Shown: positions 44,769 to 53,558 of the stretch, in pieces
How the letters are laid out: each line of letters begins with the position of its first letter
How positions within the stretch are numbered: position 1 is the stretch's first letter
DNA from: a virus
DNA length: 64,000 nt
IMG/VR virus record: IMGVR_UViG_3300027734_002590
Location: 1-64,000 of that record
Strand: one strand, 5' to 3'
Notes under the pieces: generated by a model
Seen by the model: the letters and a program-made list of their open reading frames with translations, nothing else
Told to the model about the DNA's origin: nothing
Databases searched by the model: none
Translations under genes and position numbers: made by a program

Positions 44769-45197
44769 TTAAACCTGATTTACTTCTACTCCGGATTTTT
44801 CCAGAAACGAGACACCGCTAGTATCCCGATAAGAGTTGCGATATAAAACGTGCCCAATACCACTTTGGTAGATAAGTTTGGCACAGTCCAAACATGGAGC
44901 ATGGGTAATAAACATAGTAGCACCCATACCAGATTCGTTAGACTTAGCCAGTTTCGCGATGGCGTTAGTTTCTGCATGTAATACCTCTGGCTTACTTTTA
45001 AGTGTTACAGTATCGTCGCTATGTTGAACAACATCTTCGCAGTTGTTATCCCATCCACTTGGCATACCGTTATAACCAATTGAAATGATGCGATCGTCTT
45101 TTACAACAATCGCACCAACGTGCAGTCTACGGGCATGGCTGAGTTGTGCAAATCTCTCAGCCGTGTCCATATAAGCTTCAATCAGCTTTTGTTTCAA
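44769..45197 (-). CDS. Deoxycytidylate deaminase
   Basis: 142 residues. Zinc site: His-Ala-Glu in VLHAETNA and [13 protein letters not shown] is typical of dCMP deaminases. Converts dCMP to dUMP for thymidylate supply. Overlaps the DnaK stop by 4 nt, so it is in the same operon. Confidence 0.93.
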   Translation of the reverse strand: MKQKLIEAYMDTAERFAQLSHARRLHVGAIVVKDDRIISIGYNGMPSGWDNNCEDVVQHSDDTVTLKSKPEVLHAETNAIAKLAKSNESGMGATMFITHAPCLDCAKLIYQSGIGHVLYRNSYRDTSGVSFLEKSGVEVNQV

Positions 45198-47122
45198 GTT
45201 GTTTCCTTGAACTCTGCATCAATGGTAGTACTTTCATCTCGATTTTCATCTCGACCGGGTTTGGCTCCTCGATCCATACTAGTTTCTTGTTTATTAGCTT
45301 CTTGAGCTTCAACCATTTTTTGCATGAATGTTTTATGCCATTCTTTTAGTTCGTCTTGAATTTTTTCGATTGATGCCTTATTGCTACCTTTGCAAACTTC
45401 TTTGGCACGTTCAATTGCTGATCTTGCATCGCCTTCTTCGTCGAGAGCAACACCCTTCTCGCCTAGTTCTTTGATTTGTTTTTCAATCATACCAGACAAT
45501 ACATCAGTTTCGTTACGTAAGTTGATAAGCTCAATTTGTTTCTTATCTTCTTCTGCATTGGCTTCAGCATCTTGTACCATTTTCTCGATCTCGTCATCGC
45601 TAAGACCTGAGCTAGCTTTGATTGTAATCTTTTTCTCTTTGCCTGTTTTCTTATCCTTAGCATTTACGTCAAGGATACCGTTGGCATCAATATCAAAAGA
45701 AACTTCAATCTGTGCCATACCTCGTGGTGCAGGATCGATACCTTCTAGATTAAATTCACCTAGTAATTTATTACCAGAAACTAAATCACGTTCACCCTGG
45801 TACACCTTAATAGTTACAGCTGGCTGGTTGTCCTCAGCAGTACTAAACGATTGGCTATGCTTAGTTGGAATAGTTGTATTCTTCTTAATCATTTTAGTCA
45901 TTACACCGCCTTGGGTTTCGATACCCAATGATAGTGGAGTAACGTCTAGTAGTAAAACGTCTGTACGTCCACCACTGAGTACTTGTCCCTGGATAGCGGC
46001 CCCAACGGCAACTGCCTCGTCTGGGTTAACATCTTTACGTGGTGCTTTACCAAATAGTTTTTCAACTTCTTCTTGCACCTTTGGCATGCGAGTCTGTCCG
46101 CCAACCAAAATTACTTCGTCAATATCTGAAGGACCAACATTTGCATCTTTCATAGCAGTCATGCATGGCTTTAGTGAACGCTGGATTAAATCATCTACTA
46201 AATTTTCTAACTTGGCACGAGTCAACTTAACGTTCAAGTGTTTAGGACCAGTTGCATCTGCGGTGATGTATGGCAGGTTAACATCTGTTTGTGCTGAACT
46301 TGAAAGTTCGATCTTAGCCTTTTCGGCGGCTTCTTTTAAACGCTGGAGTGCCAAAACATCTTTCTTAAGATCAACGCCGTTGTCTTTCTTAAATTCATCG
46401 ACTAGGTAATCCATAATGCGTTGGTCAAAGTCTTCACCACCTAAAAACGTATCGCCATTGGTGCTGAGAACTTCAATTTGTTTATCACCGTCGACTGAAG
46501 CAATTTCAATGATAGACACATCAAAAGTACCACCACCAAGGTCATACACAGCAATCTTACGATCTCTTTTATCATTTTTATCTACTCCATAAGCTAACGC
46601 GGCCGCAGTTGGCTCGTTAATAATACGTAGTACTTCTAGGCCTGCAATCTTGCCAGCATCTTTAGTTGCTTGACGCTGACTATCATTAAAGTAAGCTGGT
46701 ACAGTAATAACTGCCTGTGTTACTTCTTCGCCAAGATAGTCTTCAGCGGTCTTTTTCATCTTGCGCAGAATTTCAGCTGAAATTTGCGGTGGTGCTAATT
46801 TTTGTCCATTAGCCTCAACCCAAGCATCACCGTTCTCTGCTTGAATGATTGTGTAGGGCATCAGGTCAATATCTTTTTGAACTTCTTTTTCACTGAACTT
46901 GCGACCAATAAGGCGCTTAACAGCATAAAGAGTATTTTTCGGATTTGTTACTGCTTGACGTTTGGCTGTTGCGCCAACTAACACTTCATCGTTAGTGTAA
47001 GCAATAATTGAGGGGGTTGTTCTTGCGCCTTCGCTATTTTCTAAAACTTTAGAATTTGCACCATCAATAATGGCTACACAAGAGTTGGTTGTACCTAAAT
47101 CGATACCTATAATTTTTGACAT
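45194..47122 (-). CDS. dnaK: DnaK/Hsp70 chaperone
   Basis: 642 residues, full length. [12 protein letters not shown] start, phosphate motifs [11 protein letters not shown] and GGQTRMP, linker [13 protein letters not shown] and a complete substrate-binding domain. All ATPase residues look intact. It can work with the phage DnaJ; no GrpE is seen. Ribosome site AAAGGAG 8 nt before ATG, behind overlapping sigma70-like and late boxes. Few phages carry a full DnaK. Confidence 0.97.
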   Translation of the reverse strand: MSKIIGIDLGTTNSCVAIIDGANSKVLENSEGARTTPSIIAYTNDEVLVGATAKRQAVTNPKNTLYAVKRLIGRKFSEKEVQKDIDLMPYTIIQAENGDAWVEANGQKLAPPQISAEILRKMKKTAEDYLGEEVTQAVITVPAYFNDSQRQATKDAGKIAGLEVLRIINEPTAAALAYGVDKNDKRDRKIAVYDLGGGTFDVSIIEIASVDGDKQIEVLSTNGDTFLGGEDFDQRIMDYLVDEFKKDNGVDLKKDVLALQRLKEAAEKAKIELSSSAQTDVNLPYITADATGPKHLNVKLTRAKLENLVDDLIQRSLKPCMTAMKDANVGPSDIDEVILVGGQTRMPKVQEEVEKLFGKAPRKDVNPDEAVAVGAAIQGQVLSGGRTDVLLLDVTPLSLGIETQGGVMTKMIKKNTTIPTKHSQSFSTAEDNQPAVTIKVYQGERDLVSGNKLLGEFNLEGIDPAPRGMAQIEVSFDIDANGILDVNAKDKKTGKEKKITIKASSGLSDDEIEKMVQDAEANAEEDKKQIELINLRNETDVLSGMIEKQIKELGEKGVALDEEGDARSAIERAKEVCKGSNKASIEKIQDELKEWHKTFMQKMVEAQEANKQETSMDRGAKPGRDENRDESTTIDAEFKETT

Positions 47123-47179
47123 ATTTTTCTCCTTTAATAAGCAAGTCTATCAACGACCCTTACGGCGCCATCGATAATA

Positions 47180-47215
47180 TATTTATATTATACAATCTTG
47201 CAGTTTTTAATACAA
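47180..47215 (-). promoter_or_regulatory. Overlapping late box and sigma70-like promoter upstream of dnaK
   Basis: Exact TATAAATA (47180-47187) overlaps TATAAT (47087-type spacing: 47187-47192), which has TTGTAT at 17 bp (47210-47215). dnaK could thus be expressed early and late. Leader is about 60 nt. Confidence 0.55.
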
Positions 47216-47232
47216 GTATGTATCATATTTTT

Positions 47233-47307
47233 TGGCGGGCCCTGCAGGAATTGAACCCACATCGCATGGTTCGAAGCCACGTATTCTATCCATTGAACTA
47301 AGGGCCC
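47233..47307 (-). tRNA. tRNA-Arg(TCG)
   Basis: 75 nt with encoded CCA. Acceptor GGGCCCT, anticodon arm CGTGG-CTTCGAA-CCATG, standard T arm. Its 5' ten nucleotides contain the stop codon of the gene at 47298-48155. Confidence 0.95.
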
Positions 47308-48155
47308 GTATAACCGTAAACAGTTATCATTTTTTGCAATTCCCAAATGTCGACATCTGGGTGAGCTAGCGGAATTCTCCATCGGCATTGATCCCAACAT
47401 GCATCGGTCCAGCCGTGACTAACTTTGTTGGCCTGTATCATAAATTCTCGCAAACGATCGAGTTCTCCCCAGGCCCAAAGGTGGTATGGAAATGTGTACA
47501 TGTTTCGATGATACACACTAAACTCGTTATCTATACTATCCAACCAACGAAGTGTTTCTTCTTTACTAAGGTATTCGGGGATCATACTATGACCGTGGAA
47601 TCCAAAACTAGGATGTTTTTTAACTGGTTCAGTTACTGAAAATTGTGCCGCAAGATCCACGGGCGGGTACTTAATGCCTTGACTTTCTAAATACGCACGA
47701 CTACTGAGACTAATAACTTGATCTTCCAACATACCTATATCGCCGTCATCGACTTGCGGGCAGTTAGGAGTAAGGTCTAGTAGTTTTTTACTGCGCAAAC
47801 TAAATCCGCCATTACCGATAGTCCACACATCATTTTTAAGCCAAGGCGCACCTATATAATCATATTGTAAAAATTCATCTGTCCAGTATTCAGAATTAAC
47901 TGGAAAGCCGTCGTACTGAACAAATAGAGCCCAACTGGTTGTAACATATTTGCCAACTTCTTGTAAACAGATGCGGGAATGTTCTATTCCATTAAATTTG
48001 TTTACCTTTACAAATGTATCACACGGATAAAAATCTTGATCGCTAAAGATTAGAATTTTGGCTTCGGGGAATATTTTTTTAGTGTAATCTAAGGCTATAG
48101 ATGTTGCATTGTAGTTAAGACTATCTATTGCAACAATCGTTAAATCTTTTAACAT
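47298..48155 (-). CDS. DUF5672-type glycosyltransferase-like protein
   Basis: 285 residues. FVQYDGFPVNSEYWTDEFLQYDYIGAPW and GNGGFSLRSKKLLD are diagnostic of DUF5672, a GT-A-like family. The YDG may replace DxD. The end of the gene overlaps tRNA-Arg(TCG) by 10 nt, with TAG inside the tRNA. Likely acts on surface or virion glycans. Confidence 0.85.
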   Translation of the reverse strand: MLKDLTIVAIDSLNYNATSIALDYTKKIFPEAKILIFSDQDFYPCDTFVKVNKFNGIEHSRICLQEVGKYVTTSWALFVQYDGFPVNSEYWTDEFLQYDYIGAPWLKNDVWTIGNGGFSLRSKKLLDLTPNCPQVDDGDIGMLEDQVISLSSRAYLESQGIKYPPVDLAAQFSVTEPVKKHPSFGFHGHSMIPEYLSKEETLRWLDSIDNEFSVYHRNMYTFPYHLWAWGELDRLREFMIQANKVSHGWTDACWDQCRWRIPLAHPDVDIWELQKMITVYGYTGP

Positions 48156-48727
48156 CTTTCAATAACAAGTAAACCGTGATTGTTGTCATACTGTTCTTTA
48201 ATACGCCAGTTTGAATTCTGTTTTAAAAAATTACGAATTGCTTCCATAATTCCTGGCAAGGAGTCATCAAACTCTCCGCGTTCATCACCGCCGCGCTCTC
48301 CGTACTTTTCAGTATCATGAAATACAATATACTTTTTAACAAGGTTTCCGTTGTTCTTAAGTTCTTGTCCCACAGCGTTTCCGTTATGTAATGCATCAAT
48401 AAACAACATATCGCATTCGGGGATATAAAACTCCGGGTCAGTAGTATTTTGAATTGTTAAGGTCCAATCCCATTTTAAATTTTTTACTGTATTAATTAAC
48501 GGATCAAGTTCTGGATATTGTAAAATATCAAAGCTTCTCATCCACTTAGGTTCTGTAGATAAAAATGCCCAGGTGCTAGTTCCTGTAGCAACTCCAAACT
48601 CGCAAATGCTTTCGCACTCGCTTCCTAATCGTTGTAGTGTTGCTAAGTGTTCATTAATTTCGTACGGTGGAGCATTTTTAAGATACTCTACGTGTTGTTT
48701 TACTTCTTCAATTGTATTAAATGACAT
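48149..48727 (-). CDS. Class I SAM-dependent methyltransferase
   Basis: 192 residues from the ATG at 48727. CEFGVATGTSTW is motif I, FIDALHNGNAVGQEL a later acidic motif as in MT24-type enzymes, and IVFHDTEKYG follows. Likely modifies a sugar. Overlaps the next gene by 7 nt. Confidence 0.78.
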   Translation of the reverse strand: MSFNTIEEVKQHVEYLKNAPPYEINEHLATLQRLGSECESICEFGVATGTSTWAFLSTEPKWMRSFDILQYPELDPLINTVKNLKWDWTLTIQNTTDPEFYIPECDMLFIDALHNGNAVGQELKNNGNLVKKYIVFHDTEKYGERGGDERGEFDDSLPGIMEAIRNFLKQNSNWRIKEQYDNNHGLLVIERC

Positions 48728-48735
48728 TGTTGTTC

Positions 48736-49260
48736 TCACTGTTTAATTCCGTCATCCTTGCCCCATGTAAACACTTGTTGAGGAGGAGTAAACAAAGTTT
48801 GATGACTTATTTTTCTTGCCACGTGCCATAGTAACGTACTATCGCTTTTCCATGTTTCGACAATTTCAAAACCGTTTAGTTTAAAAAAAGAAAGTATAGC
48901 ATCAGCATTAGTTACATGGATTCCGTGATTATTATAATTTTCTACAGGAGCATGGCCTATAAAATACCCACCGACTTTAACCATCCTTGCGGCATTACTA
49001 TATGCCTTGTGTGCATCCCAGACATGCTCGATTGTGCCTAAATTAAAAACAGTATCCCATTGTTGATCCATATGACTTAAATCATCTTGTAGGTCAACAT
49101 TATAATCACCGTTGTCTAGGTCGAGCGTTTTGTATTCAGTGGAACCAAATACTGTCTGGGCATCACCTATTTCACTATCTTGGCGCCCTAACATGAGCAT
49201 CTTGCCCTTGCAATATGGTCTTAATTTTGTATAAAATAAATGATGCTCTTTAATTAACAT
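48736..49260 (-). CDS. Class I SAM-dependent methyltransferase (second)
   Basis: 174 residues from the ATG at 49260; the longer frame runs into tRNA-Thr. Motifs LMLGRQDSEIG, DLDNGDYNVDL and VFNLGTIEHVWD...MVKVGGYFIGHAP fit methyltransferases. Together with its neighbours it forms a sugar-modification block. Confidence 0.78.
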   Translation of the reverse strand: MLIKEHHLFYTKLRPYCKGKMLMLGRQDSEIGDAQTVFGSTEYKTLDLDNGDYNVDLQDDLSHMDQQWDTVFNLGTIEHVWDAHKAYSNAARMVKVGGYFIGHAPVENYNNHGIHVTNADAILSFFKLNGFEIVETWKSDSTLLWHVARKISHQTLFTPPQQVFTWGKDDGIKQ

Positions 49261-49281
49261 AATAACCTTAAATGAAAATGC

Positions 49282-49357
49282 TGGTGCCCCCACACGGACT
49301 CGAACCGCGGACCTACGGTTTACAAAACCGTTGCTCTACCAACTGAGCTATAAGGGC
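49282..49357 (-). tRNA. tRNA-Thr(TGT), copy 1
   Basis: 76 nt with CCA. Anticodon arm ACGGT-TTTGTAA-ACCGT, acceptor GCCCTTA/TGGGGGC, discriminator A. Confidence 0.95.
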
Positions 49358-49380
49358 GCATCTTTACTTATTTCTAAATA

Positions 49381-49477
49381 TGGTACGGCTGGGAGGTTTC
49401 GAACCTCCAAAGGCGATGACTAAGTCGATGCCCCGTCCTGCTTAACGCAGAGGTCTGCCTATTCCACTTACAGCCGC
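49381..49477 (-). tRNA. Class II tRNA with abnormal anticodon loop (identity uncertain)
   Basis: 97 nt with CCA, a 7-bp acceptor, good T arm (GGAGG-TTCGAAA-CCTCC) and a variable arm of more than 20 nt. The anticodon hairpin reads CTCTG-CGTTAAG-CAGGA, which puts G instead of T at position 33 and TTA at 34-36. If shifted to the usual T33-TAA, the stem breaks. Leu(TAA), an ochre-type reading (TTA) or a decayed tRNA are possible; a normal Leu(TAA) exists at 54268. Confidence 0.7.
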
Positions 49478-49527
49478 ATATATAATTATACGTAATTCTA
49501 AAAATATAAGCAACCATTGACTAGACT

Positions 49528-49535
49528 ATTAAATA
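49528..49535 (+). promoter_or_regulatory. Late box giving a leaderless mRNA
   Basis: ATTAAATA followed by 5 nt (TTCAC) and the ATG at 49541. Confidence 0.65.
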
Positions 49536-49540
49536 TTCAC

Positions 49541-50161
49541 ATGAAAACATTACACGAAATCAACAACGAACTAAAAGCTCTATACGGTGAAACCAGTTTA
49601 GATTTTACCGATAAGAGTGCAGATTCCGGGCATAGCTACTTGTCTTTTTATGAAAAATACTTCCAACCAAAACGAACTGACGAAATCCGTATGTTAGAAA
49701 TTGGCATCAGTATTGGCGGAAGTGCCTACTTGTGGGGGCAGTATTTTACTAATTTTGATTATTATAGTTTTGACATTGCTGGAGGTTATGCTGTATTAAG
49801 ACCTTTCCAAGCGGAAATTGAAGCTGACGAGCGTATTAGTTTGTATTGGGGGTGTAGTGCGTTTGATCCAGAACTGGCAAAGCAGTTTGGTGAAGAGACA
49901 ATGGACTTCATTATTGATGACGGTGACCACAGAGCAAATAGCCAGTGGCAAACGTTTCAAAACTATTGGCCTCGATTAGCCAAAGGTGGAGTCTATTTTG
50001 TTGAAGATGTTGTAAACACCGAAACAGCCAAAAACTTTATTCCCCATTTAGAGAACTATCTTAAAGGCCGAGGTGATCAGTTTGAGATTGATACCTATTA
50101 TGGTACACGTATCGCCGAAGGTAGACTTGACGATATTATTATTGCTATTACAAAAAATTAA
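49541..50161 (+). CDS. SAM-dependent methyltransferase (cephalosporin-hydroxylase/TylF-like)
   Basis: 206 residues from the ATG at 49541; an earlier TTG frame contains the promoter and is rejected. MLEIGISIGGSAYLWGQYF is motif I; FIIDDGDHRANSQWQTFQNYWPRLAKGGVYFVED is typical of macrocin-O-methyltransferase/cephalosporin hydroxylase proteins, which modify sugars. Plus-strand island inside a minus-strand tRNA array; overlaps the convergent stop by 4 nt. Confidence 0.8.
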   Translation: MKTLHEINNELKALYGETSLDFTDKSADSGHSYLSFYEKYFQPKRTDEIRMLEIGISIGGSAYLWGQYFTNFDYYSFDIAGGYAVLRPFQAEIEADERISLYWGCSAFDPELAKQFGEETMDFIIDDGDHRANSQWQTFQNYWPRLAKGGVYFVEDVVNTETAKNFIPHLENYLKGRGDQFEIDTYYGTRIAEGRLDDIIIAITKN

Positions 50162-50760
50162 ATAACATCAAAGTTTATAATGCATCGGATGTCGCTAGTC
50201 GGCCCCGAGCTTGAATGATAGTATCTGCCATCAAATAAGACACATCGACCTTTCTTAGGACTAATGCGCTGTTTTACAGGCCATTGTACTCGAGAATAAT
50301 CACTTCCAATTGGGACGTCATTGAACGTCTTATCAAAAATAAATGTATCTCCGTCTGTGTCGTTGACGTAGTAAAGACACACTAGATGATCCTTGCCAAA
50401 GTCCACATGAACGTTATCGTACTCTTTACGTAGTTTATCTGCTAGTGGGATATGCATAAAACTACGGGCTTGTATAATCATTTTTGGAGTGACATTAATC
50501 TTAGCAAACGCTTCAAACATTAAAGGTAGCGTGAGATTATAAAGCGGACTTCGGATGCCACCAGAATCAACATCAAAAAAGATATGGCTTAACCCTGGGG
50601 TTAAGCCATTGATGTTTTTCATAGCCTTTGGGTCATTAACATCCAGCGCAATATCACGCTGGAAATGCCAAGGAGCATTTTGGTTAGTTAGTTCGTGTTC
50701 AATAAGGTCTTGATACCCTTTGCTGATCACATCGTCAATTACGTATATTTGATTTAGCAT
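50158..50760 (-). CDS. 2-oxoglutarate/Fe(II) oxygenase-like protein
   Basis: 200 residues. HVDFGKDHLVCLYYVN (HxD), LFDGRYYHSS (distal His) and IRCIINFD (Arg) give the usual HxD...H...R set. Probably hydroxylates a protein or sugar. Expressed from a late box directly before the ATG (leaderless). Confidence 0.8.
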   Translation of the reverse strand: MLNQIYVIDDVISKGYQDLIEHELTNQNAPWHFQRDIALDVNDPKAMKNINGLTPGLSHIFFDVDSGGIRSPLYNLTLPLMFEAFAKINVTPKMIIQARSFMHIPLADKLRKEYDNVHVDFGKDHLVCLYYVNDTDGDTFIFDKTFNDVPIGSDYSRVQWPVKQRISPKKGRCVLFDGRYYHSSSGPTSDIRCIINFDVI

Positions 50761-50765
50761 AAGGG

Positions 50766-50773
50766 TATTTACG
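50766..50773 (-). promoter_or_regulatory. Late box giving a leaderless mRNA
   Basis: CGTAAATA on the minus strand, then 5 nt (CCCTT) and the ATG at 50760. Confidence 0.6.
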
Positions 50774-50778
50774 GACTG

Positions 50779-51357
50779 TTAGATTAGGCCTTCTTGATTT
50801 AGAACAATCTCAACTTCGGTTGGAAGTTCAATCTCAGTTCTAACATTCAACTCAAGAATCTCATCGTTGATTCTTTGTTTGGATTTTTTCAAATCCAATA
50901 CTTGAGCTTTGAAACCACTAATCTGTTCTTGTGTCAAGACACCTGTGCTAACGGTATCGCTATAGCCATAAAGGCTACGACGGCTGTTCTCGCCTTTTTC
51001 GGCTTTAAGTTTTTCAACTTTACCGTTGATAACCACCATGCTGTCTTGCACAGCATCTGCCTGTACAAGGGTAGCCAGTTGACCTAAACGCTTATCAATG
51101 TAAGCGGCCTTGGCCAGTCGATCGTTAATACCACTCATGGCATTAGCAGAGCCCACTAGGCTACGGATGTCATACAGACATGCTGTTAGACTTGCACGAC
51201 GATTGTCGCTATTGATTGTGTTGGCATTTGCTTTAGCCAATACTTCTGCTGTATCTTCAAACTCGTTAAGTTCTGCCTTAACAGTTACCTCAACAGCCTT
51301 GATTGCATCTTGGATGCCAGACTGGAGTGCGGATGCTTTACGTAGGGTTACTTTCAT
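50779..51357 (-). CDS. Helical phage protein of unknown function
   Basis: 192 residues from the ATG at 51357 (AAAGGA 8 nt upstream). Mostly Ala/Lys/Glu helices with coiled-coil character (KVEKLKAEKG, ILELNVRTEIE). I recall related proteins in T4-like phages without known role. The gene-free structured segment starts directly upstream. Confidence 0.65.
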   Translation of the reverse strand: MKVTLRKASALQSGIQDAIKAVEVTVKAELNEFEDTAEVLAKANANTINSDNRRASLTACLYDIRSLVGSANAMSGINDRLAKAAYIDKRLGQLATLVQADAVQDSMVVINGKVEKLKAEKGENSRRSLYGYSDTVSTGVLTQEQISGFKAQVLDLKKSKQRINDEILELNVRTEIELPTEVEIVLNQEGLI

Positions 51358-51993
51358 TTCTTTTCCTTTACAATTAACAAACAATAAAAACGGTAAGATA
51401 AACAGCAAGCGAATAGCTGGACAATATGCAACTGTCAAGCGATCCAGCGATTAACCTTCACTTACAACTATCAACAAACAGAGAACCTAATATTGCCGGG
51501 TGACAATGGACAGAGCTTTCGCTGATTGGTCCCGGAGCACTAAGTTACGGAGGCTATCAAGCCAATTGTTCAGTAAAAGATTTCAAGTCTTTAACTGTTG
51601 TGCTACTCCTCATCTCCGTCTACCTTACCGGAAAACCGAGCAAGCTCGATTTTCAAAACCTTATAGGTGCTCTCTGTGGCGCTTGAATCCGCGGTAGCCC
51701 AACTCTTCATGGCCGGTCCTTGTACATGGTCGACATTGACAAGTATTTCGGTGTTCCATTGTAGCTACTCAGAAAGCACGTATAAAGTGTCTAGCTACTC
51801 ACACCACATGAGCCCTAGACTGAGTTGTTACCCTGTCCACACGTTTTAGTCTTCTGGAAGGACTGTAGTTGTCCACCTAATGCGTTCCCGCCACTCCACC
51901 ACAGAGTACGGATGGTCATAGCACTACATACCCAGCACTCTTTATGGTGACTGCCCCACCCTCCTTCAGTAACGGGCAGGAGTGCCCGGGTTA
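51358..51993 (-). ncRNA. 636-nt structured non-coding RNA candidate (GOLLD-like?)
   Basis: No convincing gene in 636 nt, unlike the rest of the window, and GC is higher than around it. Minus-strand structures: stem CGGGCA-CTCC-TGCCCG (51974-51990 region); AAAATCGAG-CTTG-CTCGGTTTT (51632-51653), paired fully only with a G.U on the minus strand; CCGGG...CCCGG (51496-51535) enclosing AGC-GAAA-GCT; and GCG-GGAA-CGC, both GNRA loops only on the minus strand. GOLLD RNAs are giant phage RNAs often near or containing tRNAs; identity here is inference. Confidence 0.6.
51547..51619 (-). other. tRNA-sized domain inside the structured RNA
   Basis: 73 nt closed by ACGGAG/CTCCGT on the minus strand. The middle is an anticodon-like arm AAAGA-CTTGAAA-TCTTT (same loop as the phage tRNA-Ser(TGA)), followed by GGC-TTGATA-GCC. 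The T loop is not canonical and CCA is absent, so it is a tRNA-like fold rather than a tRNA. Confidence 0.5.
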
Positions 51994-52878
51994 TTACAAG
52001 TATGTTCCGTCTTTTAAGAACTGAACATAATCTTCTATTCCTTCGCTAACTGTTCTACATAGTGTAACGTCAAAACCTGATTTTGTCAATGCCGTTGTGT
52101 CTGCTTTGGTATCTATTTGATACTGTTTGGACAAATCACTTGGCATATCGATGTAATCAAAATAAACTTCTTGGTCGACATGTTTTGCCAATTCTCTAGC
52201 AACACGTTCGAAACTCTCACTTCGGCCTGTGCCCAAATCGTAAGTACCCGGTTTAAAGTCTTCAATAAAATGCCAACAAGCACGACACACATCTTCAACA
52301 TAGATAAAATCTCTATAGTATTGATCGCTATCTTTAAAGATCTTGATGCTACCTGTTTCTTGTATTTGGTTATACCAATTTAGCATGGTAGATGCCATTC
52401 GACCTTTATGATATTCATTAGGACCATATACGTTAAAGAAACGTAGTACCGCTACAGAATTATCTAATTCGTTTTCGCTCATTTGTTTGCTAAACGCATA
52501 TTGGTTTAGCGGGCCGTTTCCGTTACCATACACAGCCGCAGAGCTTGCAAACACAAACGGAATCTGAACTCTCCGTGCAAAGTTAGCCCATTGGCGTGTG
52601 CTTAGTACATTGGTCTTGTAAACGCTTGCCCAGTCATTAGCCAACGTGTTACTGTTAGCACCTAGGTGAATGATACCTTGTATACTACCAGGACTAAATG
52701 CCTCTACTATTTCCATTTCGTTAGTAGATATGATCCCACAACTTTTACCAACTAGGTTCTTATATTGTTCTGGGTGTGGCATATCATCGACAGCAAGAAT
52801 GTCTGTAATCCCAATGCTGTTGAGATGGCCTACCATTGCGCTACCAATAAAACCACCTGCTCCTGTAACAACTATCAT
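51994..52878 (-). CDS. NAD-dependent sugar epimerase, HldD/RfaD-like
   Basis: 294 residues, short-chain dehydrogenase fold: GAGGFIGS at 6-13, SSAAVYG, YAFSK (catalytic Tyr and Lys), LRFFNVYGPNEYHKGRMAS, which resembles ADP-heptose epimerase HldD. May make or alter a heptose-type sugar, possibly with the cytidylyltransferase-like gene at 8.5 kb (inference). Confidence 0.85.
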   Translation of the reverse strand: MIVVTGAGGFIGSAMVGHLNSIGITDILAVDDMPHPEQYKNLVGKSCGIISTNEMEIVEAFSPGSIQGIIHLGANSNTLANDWASVYKTNVLSTRQWANFARRVQIPFVFASSAAVYGNGNGPLNQYAFSKQMSENELDNSVAVLRFFNVYGPNEYHKGRMASTMLNWYNQIQETGSIKIFKDSDQYYRDFIYVEDVCRACWHFIEDFKPGTYDLGTGRSESFERVARELAKHVDQEVYFDYIDMPSDLSKQYQIDTKADTTALTKSGFDVTLCRTVSEGIEDYVQFLKDGTYL

Positions 52879-52900
52879 GCTATCTCCTGAATTTTTATAT

Positions 52901-52929
52901 AGTATAACATCTTTGTTTAAATATGTCTA
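52901..52929 (-). promoter_or_regulatory. Sigma70 promoter of the HldD-like gene
   Basis: TAGACA (52924-52929), 17-bp spacer, TATACT (52901-52906) on the minus strand. It is interleaved with the divergent late box at 52916-52923. Confidence 0.65.
52916..52923 (+). promoter_or_regulatory. Late box of the divergent oxygenase gene
   Basis: TTTAAATA with 8 nt to the ATG at 52932; no room for a ribosome site. Confidence 0.5.
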
Positions 52930-52931
52930 CT

Positions 52932-53558
52932 ATGAAAACAGACAATATCGGTGTATTTCCACTCTTTGCTTGGCCATTAATGCGCCATACCTTAGAACAG
53001 GATCAATCAAATTCAGCTATAGATTATATTGCTAATAACGAAGAACTAAGATCAAATCAGGGTAATTTAATACATCCAAGTATTGAAATACTTGAGCGTC
53101 CAGAATTAGCTCTTCTAAAACAAGACATACTAGAACATGTTGACTTTTTTGCTAAACAAGTTTTATGCTATGTTGATGTCGAAGTTGAATTACTGCAAAG
53201 CTGGATTAACGTGACTCCACCTGGGATGATTCATCATGTCCATAGTCATCGAAACTCGATTATATCAGGTACTTACTATCCGTTTGGTACAGATAAAAGT
53301 CCTATTGTATTTCACAATCCCAACAACTTTCAATTCCAACCAAACACAGATGATTCTAATCAAAGTCCATTAGGAATGATCAGTAGAAACTGCATATTTG
53401 TTAATCCGGGCCCTGGCGAATTAATGCTGTGGCTAAGTCCTCTCAGCCACGAAGTGCGTGAAAACAAAAGCGATAAAGACCGACTTAGTCTTAGCTTTAA
53501 TGTGATGATTAGAGGGTTTGTTGGCCACAAAGAAAGTCTAAGCGGGGTCAGTCTTTAA
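52932..53558 (+). CDS. Putative 2OG-Fe(II) oxygenase (TIGR02466-like)
   Basis: 208 residues from the ATG at 52932. LLQSWINVTPPGMIHHVHSHRNSIISGTYYPFG holds the HxH/HxN metal region; GELMLWLSPLSHEV the distal His; SLSFNV with nearby Arg the 2OG-binding part. Its stop overlaps the convergent gene by 21 nt. Substrate unknown. Confidence 0.75.
   Translation: MKTDNIGVFPLFAWPLMRHTLEQDQSNSAIDYIANNEELRSNQGNLIHPSIEILERPELALLKQDILEHVDFFAKQVLCYVDVEVELLQSWINVTPPGMIHHVHSHRNSIISGTYYPFGTDKSPIVFHNPNNFQFQPNTDDSNQSPLGMISRNCIFVNPGPGELMLWLSPLSHEVRENKSDKDRLSLSFNVMIRGFVGHKESLSGVSL

Noticed and set aside
45146-45349. Plus-strand frames over the dnaK/dCMP deaminase junction
   Set aside because: Shadows of two well-supported minus-strand genes.
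45381-46409. Long open frame on the plus strand opposite dnaK
   Set aside because: Codon-bias shadow of dnaK, no ribosome site, and composition unlike a real protein.
49381-49477. General stop-codon reassignment through a TTA tRNA
   Set aside because: TAA, TAG and TGA all end credible genes at the expected places across the window.
51500-51849. Short plus-strand frames in the gene-free region
   Set aside because: 60-65 codons, no ribosome site, inside strong hairpins; the segment is better explained as structured RNA.
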